Notes under the pieces: generated by a model
Seen by the model: only the letters and a program-made list of their open reading frames with translations
Database searches by the model: none
Told to the model about the DNA's origin: nothing
NCBI GenBank assembly: GCA_904502025.1
Contig: CAJGDJ010000005.1
Coordinates: forward strand, 1 to 64,000
DNA length: 64,000 nucleotides
Reading direction: 5' to 3'
Origin: an uncultured Muribaculaceae bacterium
GTDB lineage: Bacteria > Bacteroidota > Bacteroidia > Bacteroidales > Muribaculaceae
In this document: positions 36,125 through 44,296 of the stretch, in pieces
Numbering within the stretch: position 1 is the first letter of the stretch
How the letters are laid out: each line of letters opens with the position of its first letter
Translations under genes and position numbers: made by a program

Positions 36125-36501
36125 TTTATTAATCTCTATTTTCTTCTATACTTAATTTTTGACCATTAGACCTAATTTTTTATTGCGATTTAAGTAGCAA
36201 CTGCATAAACACGACAAAGCAAGCACAATATGCCCATTGCATATTTGCTTTTTCAGCGACGTGTTATTTTGGTATCATACTCAATAAATCCTTAAAATCA
36301 TGCCTATATAGGCTTTATTGCCATTTTACAACAATAAAACTATATTTTCAACCTACAAATTAAACTATAATTTTTCAAATTTGTTCACTTTTCACGGCTT
36401 AATTGTTCGCATTTTCATCAATTTAACAAATCTAAATTAAAAATCGTTTACAATTTTAACATTTCAATCCCTCTCACTAATTATCTTAATTGAAACAACA
36501 A
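36125..36501. other. AT-rich regulatory gap upstream of susC, with a stem-loop
   Basis: The gap between the susC promoter and the aspartate aminotransferase terminator carries no ORF. It contains an imperfect hairpin at 36221-36250 (AAGCA-C-AATATGC, loop CCATT, GCATATT-TGCTT) followed on the plus strand by TTTTTC. That could end a small plus-strand RNA or be an operator. No riboswitch family was recognised. Confidence 0.45.
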
Positions 36502-36529
36502 GGGCTGTGCCTGAATTTTGACACAACCC
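36502..36529 (-). terminator. Terminator after the aspartate aminotransferase gene
   Basis: A 10-bp stem with two G-T pairs (36502-36511 with 36520-36529) and an eight-base loop lies 39 bases past the stop codon on the minus strand. The following sequence (TTGTTGTTTC) is only moderately T-rich. Confidence 0.65.
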
Positions 36530-36568
36530 CATGAGATTTCAGAAAAGATTAATATGTTCCTTTATTCT

Positions 36569-37762
36569 TTACGCAAGTTTAGCGAGAGCTTCCTTAATGC
36601 GGTGCATTGCTTCGCGAATATTATCATCGCTTGTAGCGTATGACAAACGGATATATCCGGGGAGACAAAATGCTTCACCATCAACGGTTGCCACATGTCC
36701 CTCTTCAAGAAGATACATCGCAAGGTCGGCTGCATTATTGATTACTTTGTCGCCATATTTCTTTCCAAAGTAGCTAGACACTTCGGGGAATAGGTAGAAT
36801 GCACCTTGTGGCTCATTAACTTTGATGCCCGGAATTTCGCGAGCAAGAGAAACCACGAGGTCGCGGCGGCGTTGGAAAGCTACACGCATATCCTCAACAC
36901 ATTGTTGCGAACCGGTGTAGGCAGCTTCAGCCGCTTTTTGAGCTACCGACGAAGCTCCTGATGTGTATTGACTTTGTAGTTTGTTGGTAGCTTTAGCAAC
37001 CCAAAGAGGAGCTGCAATAAAACCTATACGCCAACCTGTCATTGCGTATGCTTTAGACACTCCGTTTACGATGATTGTGCGATCGGCAATTTCGGGGAAT
37101 GAACCGAGAGAAGTAAACTCGCCGGTAAAGTTAATATGCTCGTATATTTCATCGGCAAGAACAAGCACGTCGGGATATTTTGCAAGCACTTCAACGAGTC
37201 CTTTCAATTCGTCTTTAGTATATACACTACCTGTTGGGTTAGAAGGAGAGCAAATCAACACCATACGTGTTTTAGGAGTGATCGCAGCTTCGAGTTGTTC
37301 GGGGGTAACTTTGAAATCTTGCTCGATAGATGCAGGAACAAGAACGTTTGTACCTTCAGCAAGCTTCACCATTTCCACATAACTCACCCATGCAGGAGTG
37401 GGGATAACCACCTCGTCTCCGGGATTGATCACACTTAAAATCACATTACAAAGCGATTGTTTTGCCCCTCCCGACACAACAATCTGTTCGGGCGTGTAAT
37501 CAAGACCGTTTTCGTTTTTTAATTTGTCGGCAATAGCTTTACGCAACGACAAATACCCGGGAACGGCCGTGTAGAATGTATAATTTTCATCGATGGCACG
37601 TTTTGCAGCCTCTTTAATATGGTCGGGCGTATTAAAGTCGGGTTCGCCAACTGAGAGGTTAATTACGTCAACGCCTTGAGCCTTAAGCTCGTTACTCTTT
37701 TGCGACATCGCTAAAGTTTGCGATGGGGAGAGCGATTGAACACGATCAGAAATGTGAGTCAT
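36569..37762 (-). CDS. aspC: Aspartate aminotransferase (class Ib type)
   Basis: This 397-residue PLP enzyme transaminates aspartate and related amino acids. The N-terminal SVGEPDFNTPDHIKEAA block, the SPSNPTGSVY asparagine motif, LADEIYEHI, the PLP lysine in VNGVSKAYAMTGWRIGF and the C-terminal GYIRLSYATSDDNI arginine block are all present. It resembles the thermophile-type (Ib) aspartate or aspartate/prephenate aminotransferases. It is a single gene with a good promoter and its own terminator. Confidence 0.95.
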   Translation of the reverse strand: MTHISDRVQSLSPSQTLAMSQKSNELKAQGVDVINLSVGEPDFNTPDHIKEAAKRAIDENYTFYTAVPGYLSLRKAIADKLKNENGLDYTPEQIVVSGGAKQSLCNVILSVINPGDEVVIPTPAWVSYVEMVKLAEGTNVLVPASIEQDFKVTPEQLEAAITPKTRMVLICSPSNPTGSVYTKDELKGLVEVLAKYPDVLVLADEIYEHINFTGEFTSLGSFPEIADRTIIVNGVSKAYAMTGWRIGFIAAPLWVAKATNKLQSQYTSGASSVAQKAAEAAYTGSQQCVEDMRVAFQRRRDLVVSLAREIPGIKVNEPQGAFYLFPEVSSYFGKKYGDKVINNAADLAMYLLEEGHVATVDGEAFCLPGYIRLSYATSDDNIREAMHRIKEALAKLA

Positions 37763-37797
37763 TTTCTAAGTTGATTTACTGATTTATATTACTAATG

Positions 37798-37828
37798 CAA
37801 AGATAATATAAAGAATTGATACCCCAAA
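37798..37828 (-). promoter_or_regulatory. Promoter of aspC
   Basis: On the minus strand TTTG (37825-37828), a 19-base spacer and TATCTTTG (37798-37805) match the Bacteroidetes housekeeping promoter exactly. The leader is about 29 bases. Confidence 0.75.
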
Positions 37829-37860
37829 GAGTGAAACAATATTTATCTGAGACAATTGAA

Positions 37861-38136
37861 AATACCCGACAATCTCAACATCTTTCCGGGCATTGCCTCT
37901 TTGAGTCAGTACCCGGCTACGCAAAAAGCATTACCTTCGGCAATACCGTTAGCCTTTTATATTCTTTAAATCACGACATTTACACCATTCTCGTCCTCCG
38001 GACGGCTTGGCGAGGAGGATTGATTATTTCCTTTCCTGGGGTATCGCTTCGCTCAACCCTCGGTTATTATAGACGCTACGCTCTCCCGTGCTTCGCACGC
38101 ATTTGCCCTTGAAAATGCTTTATCGGACACCAATAA
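37861..38136. repeat. Mosaic palindromic intergenic element B
   Basis: The gene-free stretch has two parts. The left part (37861-37950) includes ACCCGGCTACG and CATTACCTTCGG, an inverted relative of element A. The right part (37969-38136) matches element C at 62235-62401 at all but about 13 of 168 positions by hand count. It contains short palindromes (GTCCTCCGGAC, GTGCTTCGCAC, TATCGCTTCGCTC) and ends CTTTATCGGACACCAATAA. A 98-codon plus-strand ORF over it has no family and runs through the palindromes, so it is not called as a gene. Confidence 0.8.
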
Positions 38137-38212
38137 TATTCTTTCTATTAAAATCCAAAAACAGAAAGAATGTGCAGTGGTCCCCTAATACAGAGGAGGA
38201 ATATTTGCTCAT

Positions 38213-38240
38213 GAGAGCTTAGCAGTGCTCTCTTGTTTTT
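38213..38240 (+). terminator. Terminator-like hairpin on the plus strand
   Basis: A 6-bp stem (GAGAGC/GCTCTC, 38213-38218 with 38227-38232) is followed by TTGTTTTT. There is no plus-strand gene upstream, so it may end a small RNA or be a remnant. Confidence 0.4.
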
Positions 38241-38250
38241 AGGGAGTATC

Positions 38251-38304
38251 GTCTTTAGCGACCTTAAAGTCTTTAGTGACCTTAACGACTCTAAAGACCA
38301 CAAC
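38251..38304. repeat. Tandem 9-bp repeat, six units
   Basis: Six 9-base units (GTCTTTAGC, GACCTTAAA, GTCTTTAGT, GACCTTAAC, GACTCTAAA, GACCACAAC) run head to tail, arranged as two and a half 18-base repeats (38251-38268, 38269-38286). They lie between element B and the amidase terminator. Confidence 0.75.
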
Positions 38305-38311
38305 GCCGAGA

Positions 38312-38352
38312 GTAAAAAAACTAAGCGAGCAACCCTTATGGATTGCTCGCTT
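38312..38352 (-). terminator. Terminator after the giant amidase gene
   Basis: On the minus strand a 10-bp stem (AAGCGAGCAA/TTGCTCGCTT, 38323-38332 with 38343-38352) is followed by AGTTTTTTTAC, 46 bases past the stop codon. Confidence 0.9.
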
Positions 38353-38398
38353 TTATTGATTTATAGTAACTATATTTACTATAGTTATCTATTTACAA

Positions 38399-41300
38399 TT
38401 ACTTAACGTAAACTTTAGATACTTTGTTGCCTTGGCGTTTGATGAAGATACCATTAGATGGTTCAACAACTTTCACACCTTGGAGGTTGTAGTATTCAAC
38501 AGGAGCTTCTACTTCTTCCATTTCTTCAACTACGATATCTTTAACACCGCTTTGTTTAGGTTCAACAGCGAAGCAGAGTTTTTCAGCAACTGTTCCAGGA
38601 ACATAGTGGTAGATGTAAACTGAGTAGTCGTTGTTAGGAACTGCGATGATGCTACCCATACAAGCACCAAGACCTGCTTTTTGACCTTCAGTCCATGTAG
38701 CTACGCAAGTACCTTCTTCGTCATAGATTGCGAAGTTAGAACCACGAGTACCAGTTGTACCGTCAGTTGTTACAGGCATGATAAAGTATTTTTTGCCATA
38801 GAGTTCGAACCAGTCGAAACCTTCAACTGATGCGTTAGCAGTAGTATAGCTACCAGAAGCAGCACCAAATGTCCAAGCTTTAACCATATCTGAGTTGTCA
38901 TCGTTCCAAGCAAATACTGAACCTGGAGTACCACGAGAACGCATAATGAATGCATTTGAAAGGTCGCCATTGTCGTCCATAAGAGCGTCGATTTCAGCAA
39001 CAGTTTCGAATGCAGGTTGAGGACAGCAAGAAGTTGTCAAACCAACACCTGCGATAGCATTAGTAACTTGAGTGTATTCAGTATCTACAGCACCATTCTT
39101 AATCTTAACAACAAGAACAGAAGTACCACCGTTAGGAACGATGAATGCATAACCACCTTCGTTTGAAAGCATGTTACCACGGATGCGGCCTAATTGGTCA
39201 GTACGAGCAGGAGTGTAACCTTCGATAGCGCTCAAGTCAATTTTGTAAGTTGATTTGAGGTCAGCAGAGATTACTGCGAAGTTCTTACCTGAAGCAACAC
39301 CAGAGAAACCAGTTGATACGAGGAAGTTACCAGCATCGTCACAACCGATAGCAGTTGAGATAGTTTGACCGTAGTATTCTTTAAGAGCAGCTGAAGGATC
39401 GTAGTAAGTGTTATTACCTGTAGCTGTTACTTGTACGAGCAAGTTAGTTGATTTATCAGTTACGATAATCTTGTCGTTAGAAACAGCTGCGAAACGGAGT
39501 TCACCACCAGCAGCAGTACCAGGAACACTTGAAGTGTTTTGCCATACTTTAGTAAGACCTGTAGGAATAGCAGCTTCAGCAGTACCCTTAACAGCGATAG
39601 TCTTAGTTGCAGCACCTGCAGAAGTCAATGTGATAGTTGCATTGTGGCTACCGGCAGCAGATGGTTTGTAAGTAACAGTAATGTCACCACCGTCAGTACC
39701 AAGAGAAGTCTTATCGATAGAGAATGTAGAACTACCGGCAAGAGCAACAGAGATATTGCCGGTGAGCAATTCACCACCGATAGAAATCTTTTGAGAAGCA
39801 GATTTACCTTCAACAGCTGTCAATGTTACTTCAGCAGGAGCAGTGATTTCAGGAACTTTTTCGTAAGTGTAAGTAGGAACTGTACCATTTTTGTAGTAAG
39901 CGATACCTTGGTTGTGAATCAATACCCACATTTCAACACCTTTGTCTCCGTTTACGTTAACACAGATGCTTGAAGAAAGAGTAGTGTTACGAGTTTTAGA
40001 ACTCATACCAGCTGATGGATAGCTACCTGAGTTCTTAAGACCTTCAACAGCCCAACCACCGCTACCATCGATGAGGATAGCACGACCACCGAGAAGAGTA
40101 GTAGTTTTGATTTCGTCAGCAGTAGCAGCAGAACCGGCTTTAGTTACAGCTTGATAGTCAGTTGCAAATGCATATTTGTTACCTTTGAATGTGAAAGGAA
40201 CGAAGTCGTTACCACAACCATGGAATGCAGCTTCGATGTTGAATGCTGTCAATGGAAGAGAAGTAGTCAATTGACCATTACCAGTGATTTGTGATGGCAA
40301 GTATTGTTGACCACATACCCAGTAGTTGTTACCTTCAGGAATAGCACGAGGAGACATACCGATGATGAAACCGTCGATATCAGCAACTACAGGAGTTTTT
40401 GATGCAGTACCATTAGAAAGAGCATAAGTAACAAGTGAGTTACAGTTGCCGTTCTTAGTGTTACCATCAGCATCTTTATAATCACGAGTTTGTTGAGCTA
40501 AGTAAACGAGTTTACCGCTTGTCAAGTTACCTTGAACTTCGATAGCGTCACCAATACGAGTCATACCACCGAGGTCGGTAGTTTCAAGAAGTACGCGAGG
40601 AGCAGCATCATCATTATCCCAAATGTAAACTTTGAGAGTTTTCATTGTTTCATTAGTTGCCAATGCGATGTTAGTACCGATGATTTTACCATCAACGTAA
40701 GCAACGTCAACAAGTTTCAATGCACCACCTTCAACACCTGTCATGTTAAGGTCTTTGATGTGTTCAGCAGTTTGAGCTTTGATAACTTTCACAACACCAT
40801 TAGCAGCATCAACTACATAAAGTTTACCGTCGCCAAATGCCATGTTACGATAGTTAGTCCAGTTAGCCATCCAAGTAGCTTTCTTGTTAGAATTTTCAGA
40901 GTAGTTCCATCCTTCAGTGAACTTCAATGGAGGGTTCTTAGCTGTACCGGTTACAACCATAGAAGCTTTGTGAGTTCCACTTACGAATGAGATAGTAGTA
41001 GAGTGTGACCCAGCTGATTGAGGTTTGTAAGTAACTTCAAATGTACCACCTGATGTGCCGAGAGAAGTTTTGTTGATAGAGAAGTTAGTGTTATCGCTAT
41101 TTGAGATAGTGATGTTAGCAGAAAGTGAAGTACCTGTTACAGTAATAGTTTTAGCAGAAGTGTTACCTACAGCAGTTTCACCGAAGCCAGTAGAAGTTGG
41201 ATTCAATGAGATACCAGTGTCAACACCTTCGCTCATGTTAATATCGTTTTGAGTTGCAACATTGTTAGAAACAGATACTGTTTTAGTTACAGTTTTGTAA

Positions 41301-42310
41301 CCTGATTTCTTAAATGTAAGAGTATATGTACCAGCAGGAACGAAGAATGCATATACACCATTACATTTAGCACCAGTAGTTACAGTTTGGTTAAGATTAT
41401 TACCACTCAATGTTACAGTTACGTCGTTCAATGCGAGGTAAGAGTCACGGCCACGAGTTGTGTAGTTAGAGTAACCACAACCTTTAGAAGTGTCGCGAAC
41501 GTCACCCACGATACAGCCAGGAAGTTGACCAGAACCACCAGGAGCAGTCAAACGTGCAACAGCGATTTGCCATGCAAGGAATTTGTTATAGAGTGAAGAT
41601 TTGAAACGCAATGATTCAGGACGGTAGTCGTGGAACCAAGTTTCAACCAAGTAACCGGGTTGAGTGTTTGTACGAAGCACACCATAGTGCCATCCCATCA
41701 AGTCGTAGTCGGCCATTGAACGAGGTGTTCCGTAAGTATATTCTGACAAACAACCATTTTTATAGTTGTTATAAGAGTCCCAATATGCCATACGTTCTGA
41801 ACCACCAATGTGGTTAGAAGAGTTTTGACCTTTATAAAGAGCTACGTGGTAATTAGCACTTGCATTAGCACCGTTAGAGTGCATAGAGATGAAGTAACCA
41901 CCATAAGAAGATGAATAAGTAGCGATTGAAGTCAAGTTCAAGTCAGAAGAAGATGTGTTAGTTGTACGAGACATCTTAACAGTACCACCATTCTTTTCCA
42001 AGAATTTTTGCATGTGGAATGCACGGTCGAGGTTACCTTCTGATTCATAGAAATATTCACCACCTGAAAGCAATGGCATTGGAGTAGGACGGTCGTCTGA
42101 TTCGAAACCACCGTGACCTGCGTTCACATACCATTTACCACTCTTATTATAGTTAGAACTTATTGATGTATTTCCGTTCTTGTAGTTAGCAGGAGAAGAA
42201 AGCGCATAAGTTCCAGTATAGTTTGATGCTACATCATAAGCATAAGTGACAGCGTCGGCACCAAAAGCAACGCCAGCCATTAATAATGCTGAAATTAATA
42301 TCTTTTTCAT
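38399..42310 (-). CDS. Giant secreted N-acetylmuramoyl-L-alanine amidase with T9SS-like tail
   Basis: The 1303-residue protein has a signal peptide (1-20) and an Amidase_3-type zinc domain (about 55-260): His66 in VNAGHGG, Glu91 in SEGNLDR, His144 in SMHSNG and a late catalytic Glu in LVETWFHDYRPE. A carboxypeptidase-regulatory-like domain follows (about 265-360), then two Ig-like domains of the NPTSTGFGETAVGNTSAKTI type and two propeller-like regions. The last 30 residues (EYYNLQGVKV...GIFIKRQG) are a T9SS-like sorting tail like that of the GHL10 protein. Codons are strongly biased (GGT, GTT, ACT, AAC), suggesting high expression. It follows the TolB-like gene by three bases. It probably acts on cell-wall material outside the cell or at the surface. 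Confidence 0.88.
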   Translation of the reverse strand: MKKILISALLMAGVAFGADAVTYAYDVASNYTGTYALSSPANYKNGNTSISSNYNKSGKWYVNAGHGGFESDDRPTPMPLLSGGEYFYESEGNLDRAFHMQKFLEKNGGTVKMSRTTNTSSSDLNLTSIATYSSSYGGYFISMHSNGANASANYHVALYKGQNSSNHIGGSERMAYWDSYNNYKNGCLSEYTYGTPRSMADYDLMGWHYGVLRTNTQPGYLVETWFHDYRPESLRFKSSLYNKFLAWQIAVARLTAPGGSGQLPGCIVGDVRDTSKGCGYSNYTTRGRDSYLALNDVTVTLSGNNLNQTVTTGAKCNGVYAFFVPAGTYTLTFKKSGYKTVTKTVSVSNNVATQNDINMSEGVDTGISLNPTSTGFGETAVGNTSAKTITVTGTSLSANITISNSDNTNFSINKTSLGTSGGTFEVTYKPQSAGSHSTTISFVSGTHKASMVVTGTAKNPPLKFTEGWNYSENSNKKATWMANWTNYRNMAFGDGKLYVVDAANGVVKVIKAQTAEHIKDLNMTGVEGGALKLVDVAYVDGKIIGTNIALATNETMKTLKVYIWDNDDAAPRVLLETTDLGGMTRIGDAIEVQGNLTSGKLVYLAQQTRDYKDADGNTKNGNCNSLVTYALSNGTASKTPVVADIDGFIIGMSPRAIPEGNNYWVCGQQYLPSQITGNGQLTTSLPLTAFNIEAAFHGCGNDFVPFTFKGNKYAFATDYQAVTKAGSAATADEIKTTTLLGGRAILIDGSGGWAVEGLKNSGSYPSAGMSSKTRNTTLSSSICVNVNGDKGVEMWVLIHNQGIAYYKNGTVPTYTYEKVPEITAPAEVTLTAVEGKSASQKISIGGELLTGNISVALAGSSTFSIDKTSLGTDGGDITVTYKPSAAGSHNATITLTSAGAATKTIAVKGTAEAAIPTGLTKVWQNTSSVPGTAAGGELRFAAVSNDKIIVTDKSTNLLVQVTATGNNTYYDPSAALKEYYGQTISTAIGCDDAGNFLVSTGFSGVASGKNFAVISADLKSTYKIDLSAIEGYTPARTDQLGRIRGNMLSNEGGYAFIVPNGGTSVLVVKIKNGAVDTEYTQVTNAIAGVGLTTSCCPQPAFETVAEIDALMDDNGDLSNAFIMRSRGTPGSVFAWNDDNSDMVKAWTFGAASGSYTTANASVEGFDWFELYGKKYFIMPVTTDGTTGTRGSNFAIYDEEGTCVATWTEGQKAGLGACMGSIIAVPNNDYSVYIYHYVPGTVAEKLCFAVEPKQSGVKDIVVEEMEEVEAPVEYYNLQGVKVVEPSNGIFIKRQGNKVSKVYVK

Positions 42311-42313
42311 GGC

Positions 42314-43240
42314 TTATTTTTCTTTAATAGTCATTAGGAAAAGTTTACCATCTTCGGTGTGGAAAGCAATTTTGCTACCATCGGCACTAACCGCAGGGAA
42401 AGTTTTGATTTCAGAAGATGTAGTAGAAAGTTGTTGAAGGTTTTTACCATCGGCACCAACAATCATGATTTCACCTTTAGTGAGATAGTAACCATCATGG
42501 TCTTCGTTGTGACCTACGATATGGCTATTACCACGCCATTGAGGACAACCCATTTCGCCAAGGTTAACTACATTCTTACCATTGATGTCGCAAACATAAG
42601 AATAATCTGCACAGTGGAAAAGAATTTTTGTTTGGTCGGGAGAAAGCGAAGTCCAGCAATATTGAGGATCCCAAGAACCGAATTGTCCTTTAAGAGGATC
42701 TAATTCAATGCGACGACCGTTGTTATAAACAACAATCTTAAGATCTTCTTCAGTAACGAAGATTTCGTTAGGCATTTGAACAGCTGAAATAGGGCGAGTT
42801 ACTTGTTTAGTAGTAACTTTACCTTGCAATCCAACAGAAACCTTACCATTCACAAAGTTAAAGCGGTTAAAGTGGTCAGCTTTTTGAAGAATAGCTGTAC
42901 GCTCCAATGTGTTAAGGTTAATGCTGTAAAGCGAGTTACCTTGAATCTCATCGTCTTTTTGACGCACAATCAAAGTTTTACCATCTTCGCTGATAGCAGG
43001 CAACCAACCGGCACCACGCATGTCAGTGATTTTTTGATACTTTTGGGTTTTGAGGTCAATGATACCAAGACCATCATAACCGGCTGATGAAACCAAAAGA
43101 GAATTTCCATCGGGAGTAAACATAGGATGGAAAACATCTTCGGCTTCTACTGAAAGTTGTTGAGTACTAACAACTTCGAATTGCTGAGCTTGAGCTGTCA
43201 TAGCAGCTACTGCAGCGAGTGTCAACAGAAGTTTTTTCAT
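42314..43240 (-). CDS. Exported TolB-like beta-propeller protein
   Basis: The 308-residue protein has a signal peptide (to ...TAQAQ) and repeated PD40/WD40-like blades: FTPDGNSLLVSSAG, AISEDGKTLIVRQKDD, LSPDQTKILFHCADY and VSADGSKIAFHTEDG. No catalytic residues are visible, so it is probably a binding or scaffold protein in the periplasm or outside. It is cotranscribed with the amidase gene, three bases downstream. It has the same strong codon bias, so the pair is probably one abundant functional unit. Confidence 0.87.
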   Translation of the reverse strand: MKKLLLTLAAVAAMTAQAQQFEVVSTQQLSVEAEDVFHPMFTPDGNSLLVSSAGYDGLGIIDLKTQKYQKITDMRGAGWLPAISEDGKTLIVRQKDDEIQGNSLYSINLNTLERTAILQKADHFNRFNFVNGKVSVGLQGKVTTKQVTRPISAVQMPNEIFVTEEDLKIVVYNNGRRIELDPLKGQFGSWDPQYCWTSLSPDQTKILFHCADYSYVCDINGKNVVNLGEMGCPQWRGNSHIVGHNEDHDGYYLTKGEIMIVGADGKNLQQLSTTSSEIKTFPAVSADGSKIAFHTEDGKLFLMTIKEK

Positions 43241-43327
43241 GTAGAAACTGGTTTAAGAAGTTAATTAATATAATAAATTTATGTTAGTTTTTACGCTAAT
43301 TACGTTAGTTACATGCACTATAAGTTG

Positions 43328-43335
43328 CAAATATA
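43328..43335 (-). promoter_or_regulatory. -7 box of the propeller-amidase pair
   Basis: The minus strand reads TATATTTG, a full -7 match, with A/T-rich sequence at the -33 position. The predicted leader is about 80 bases, longer than for most genes here, and contains repeated AACTAAC/ACGTAATTAGCGT-type sequence. Confidence 0.5.
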
Positions 43336-43427
43336 GAAATTTATTTATTAAAAAAAGATAATTAGACTCTTCGATTTAAGGTTTATTAAGATTTTTTCAA
43401 CCTATACAAACTTAGTTAAAGCCTGAT

Positions 43428-44237
43428 TCAGACTTTCTGACAAATTGAAACGAAAATACGACCTATAATGAATATTACAGCAAACAATATCACTATTATC
43501 GCTGCACATGGCACATTAATCATTGCCGACATAAACAGCCCTACCACTCCACACACAATAGAAATAACCATCGACAACAACACCATCATCTTAAATCGCG
43601 GAGCAAACATTTCGGCAATCATTTGAGGCAACGTGAGCATCGACATCAACAACATTATGCCTACAAGACGTATCGTAAGCACAATACACACAGCCACCAT
43701 CGCTGTCATCAAGTATGAAATTACCTTTACCGGCAATTGCGACACTCGAGCAAAGTCTCTATCAAATGCACATGCAATGATTTTATCATAAAAAAGAGCA
43801 AAAAACAAAATCAAGATAATGGTATATATCGCAAATGCCACCAAATCGGAAGATGAAATTGTCAATATATTTCCAAAAAGGAACGCATTCAGCTCCGGGA
43901 CATAACCGGGCGTGAGAAATATAAACAGCACCCCTATTGCCATTCCCAACGCCCACACCACAGCCGTGGCAGAATCTTCACGCACACGATAACGCTCCGA
44001 CAACCATTCCACGCCTGCCGAAGCCGTAATGGCAAACACGGCAGCCATCATTATTGGGTTAACCCCGAGATAATAGCCCAATCCGAGCCCACCGAAACAA
44101 GCATGAGTTACTCCACCCGAAATTGAAACCAATCGACGTGTGATAATATATGTGCCAATAAATGCCGCAGCGACACTTATTATTACAATGCCAAGCAAAG
44201 CATTTGTAAAAAATGAATATTGCAACAGTTCAAACAT
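43428..44237 (-). CDS. Metal-type ABC transporter permease (ZnuB/TroC family)
   Basis: The 269-residue protein begins at the ATG at 44237 (MFELLQYSFF); the longer frame starts at TTG and adds 14 residues before the first membrane helix. About eight hydrophobic segments and the family pieces FIGTYIITRRLVSISGGVTHACFGGLGLGYYLG and LTIRLVGIMLLMSMLTLPQ are present. Such permeases move Zn, Mn or Fe with a cognate ATPase and binding protein, neither of which is encoded nearby. It follows aroA by 59 bases. Confidence 0.9.
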   Translation of the reverse strand: MFELLQYSFFTNALLGIVIISVAAAFIGTYIITRRLVSISGGVTHACFGGLGLGYYLGVNPIMMAAVFAITASAGVEWLSERYRVREDSATAVVWALGMAIGVLFIFLTPGYVPELNAFLFGNILTISSSDLVAFAIYTIILILFFALFYDKIIACAFDRDFARVSQLPVKVISYLMTAMVAVCIVLTIRLVGIMLLMSMLTLPQMIAEMFAPRFKMMVLLSMVISIVCGVVGLFMSAMINVPCAAIIVILFAVIFIIGRIFVSICQKV

Positions 44238-44296
44238 CTTAACTGATTTTCTACAAATTACACATATATTATATAACAATAAAAAAATATAATTTG

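Noticed and set aside
37816..38112. 98-codon plus-strand ORF in element B
   Set aside because: It runs through palindromes and the repeat module, has no recognised family, and the copy in element C does not preserve the same frame (a one-base deletion near 62294).
38251..38304. Possible CRISPR array
   Set aside because: Units are 9 bases with no spacers, so it is a simple tandem repeat.
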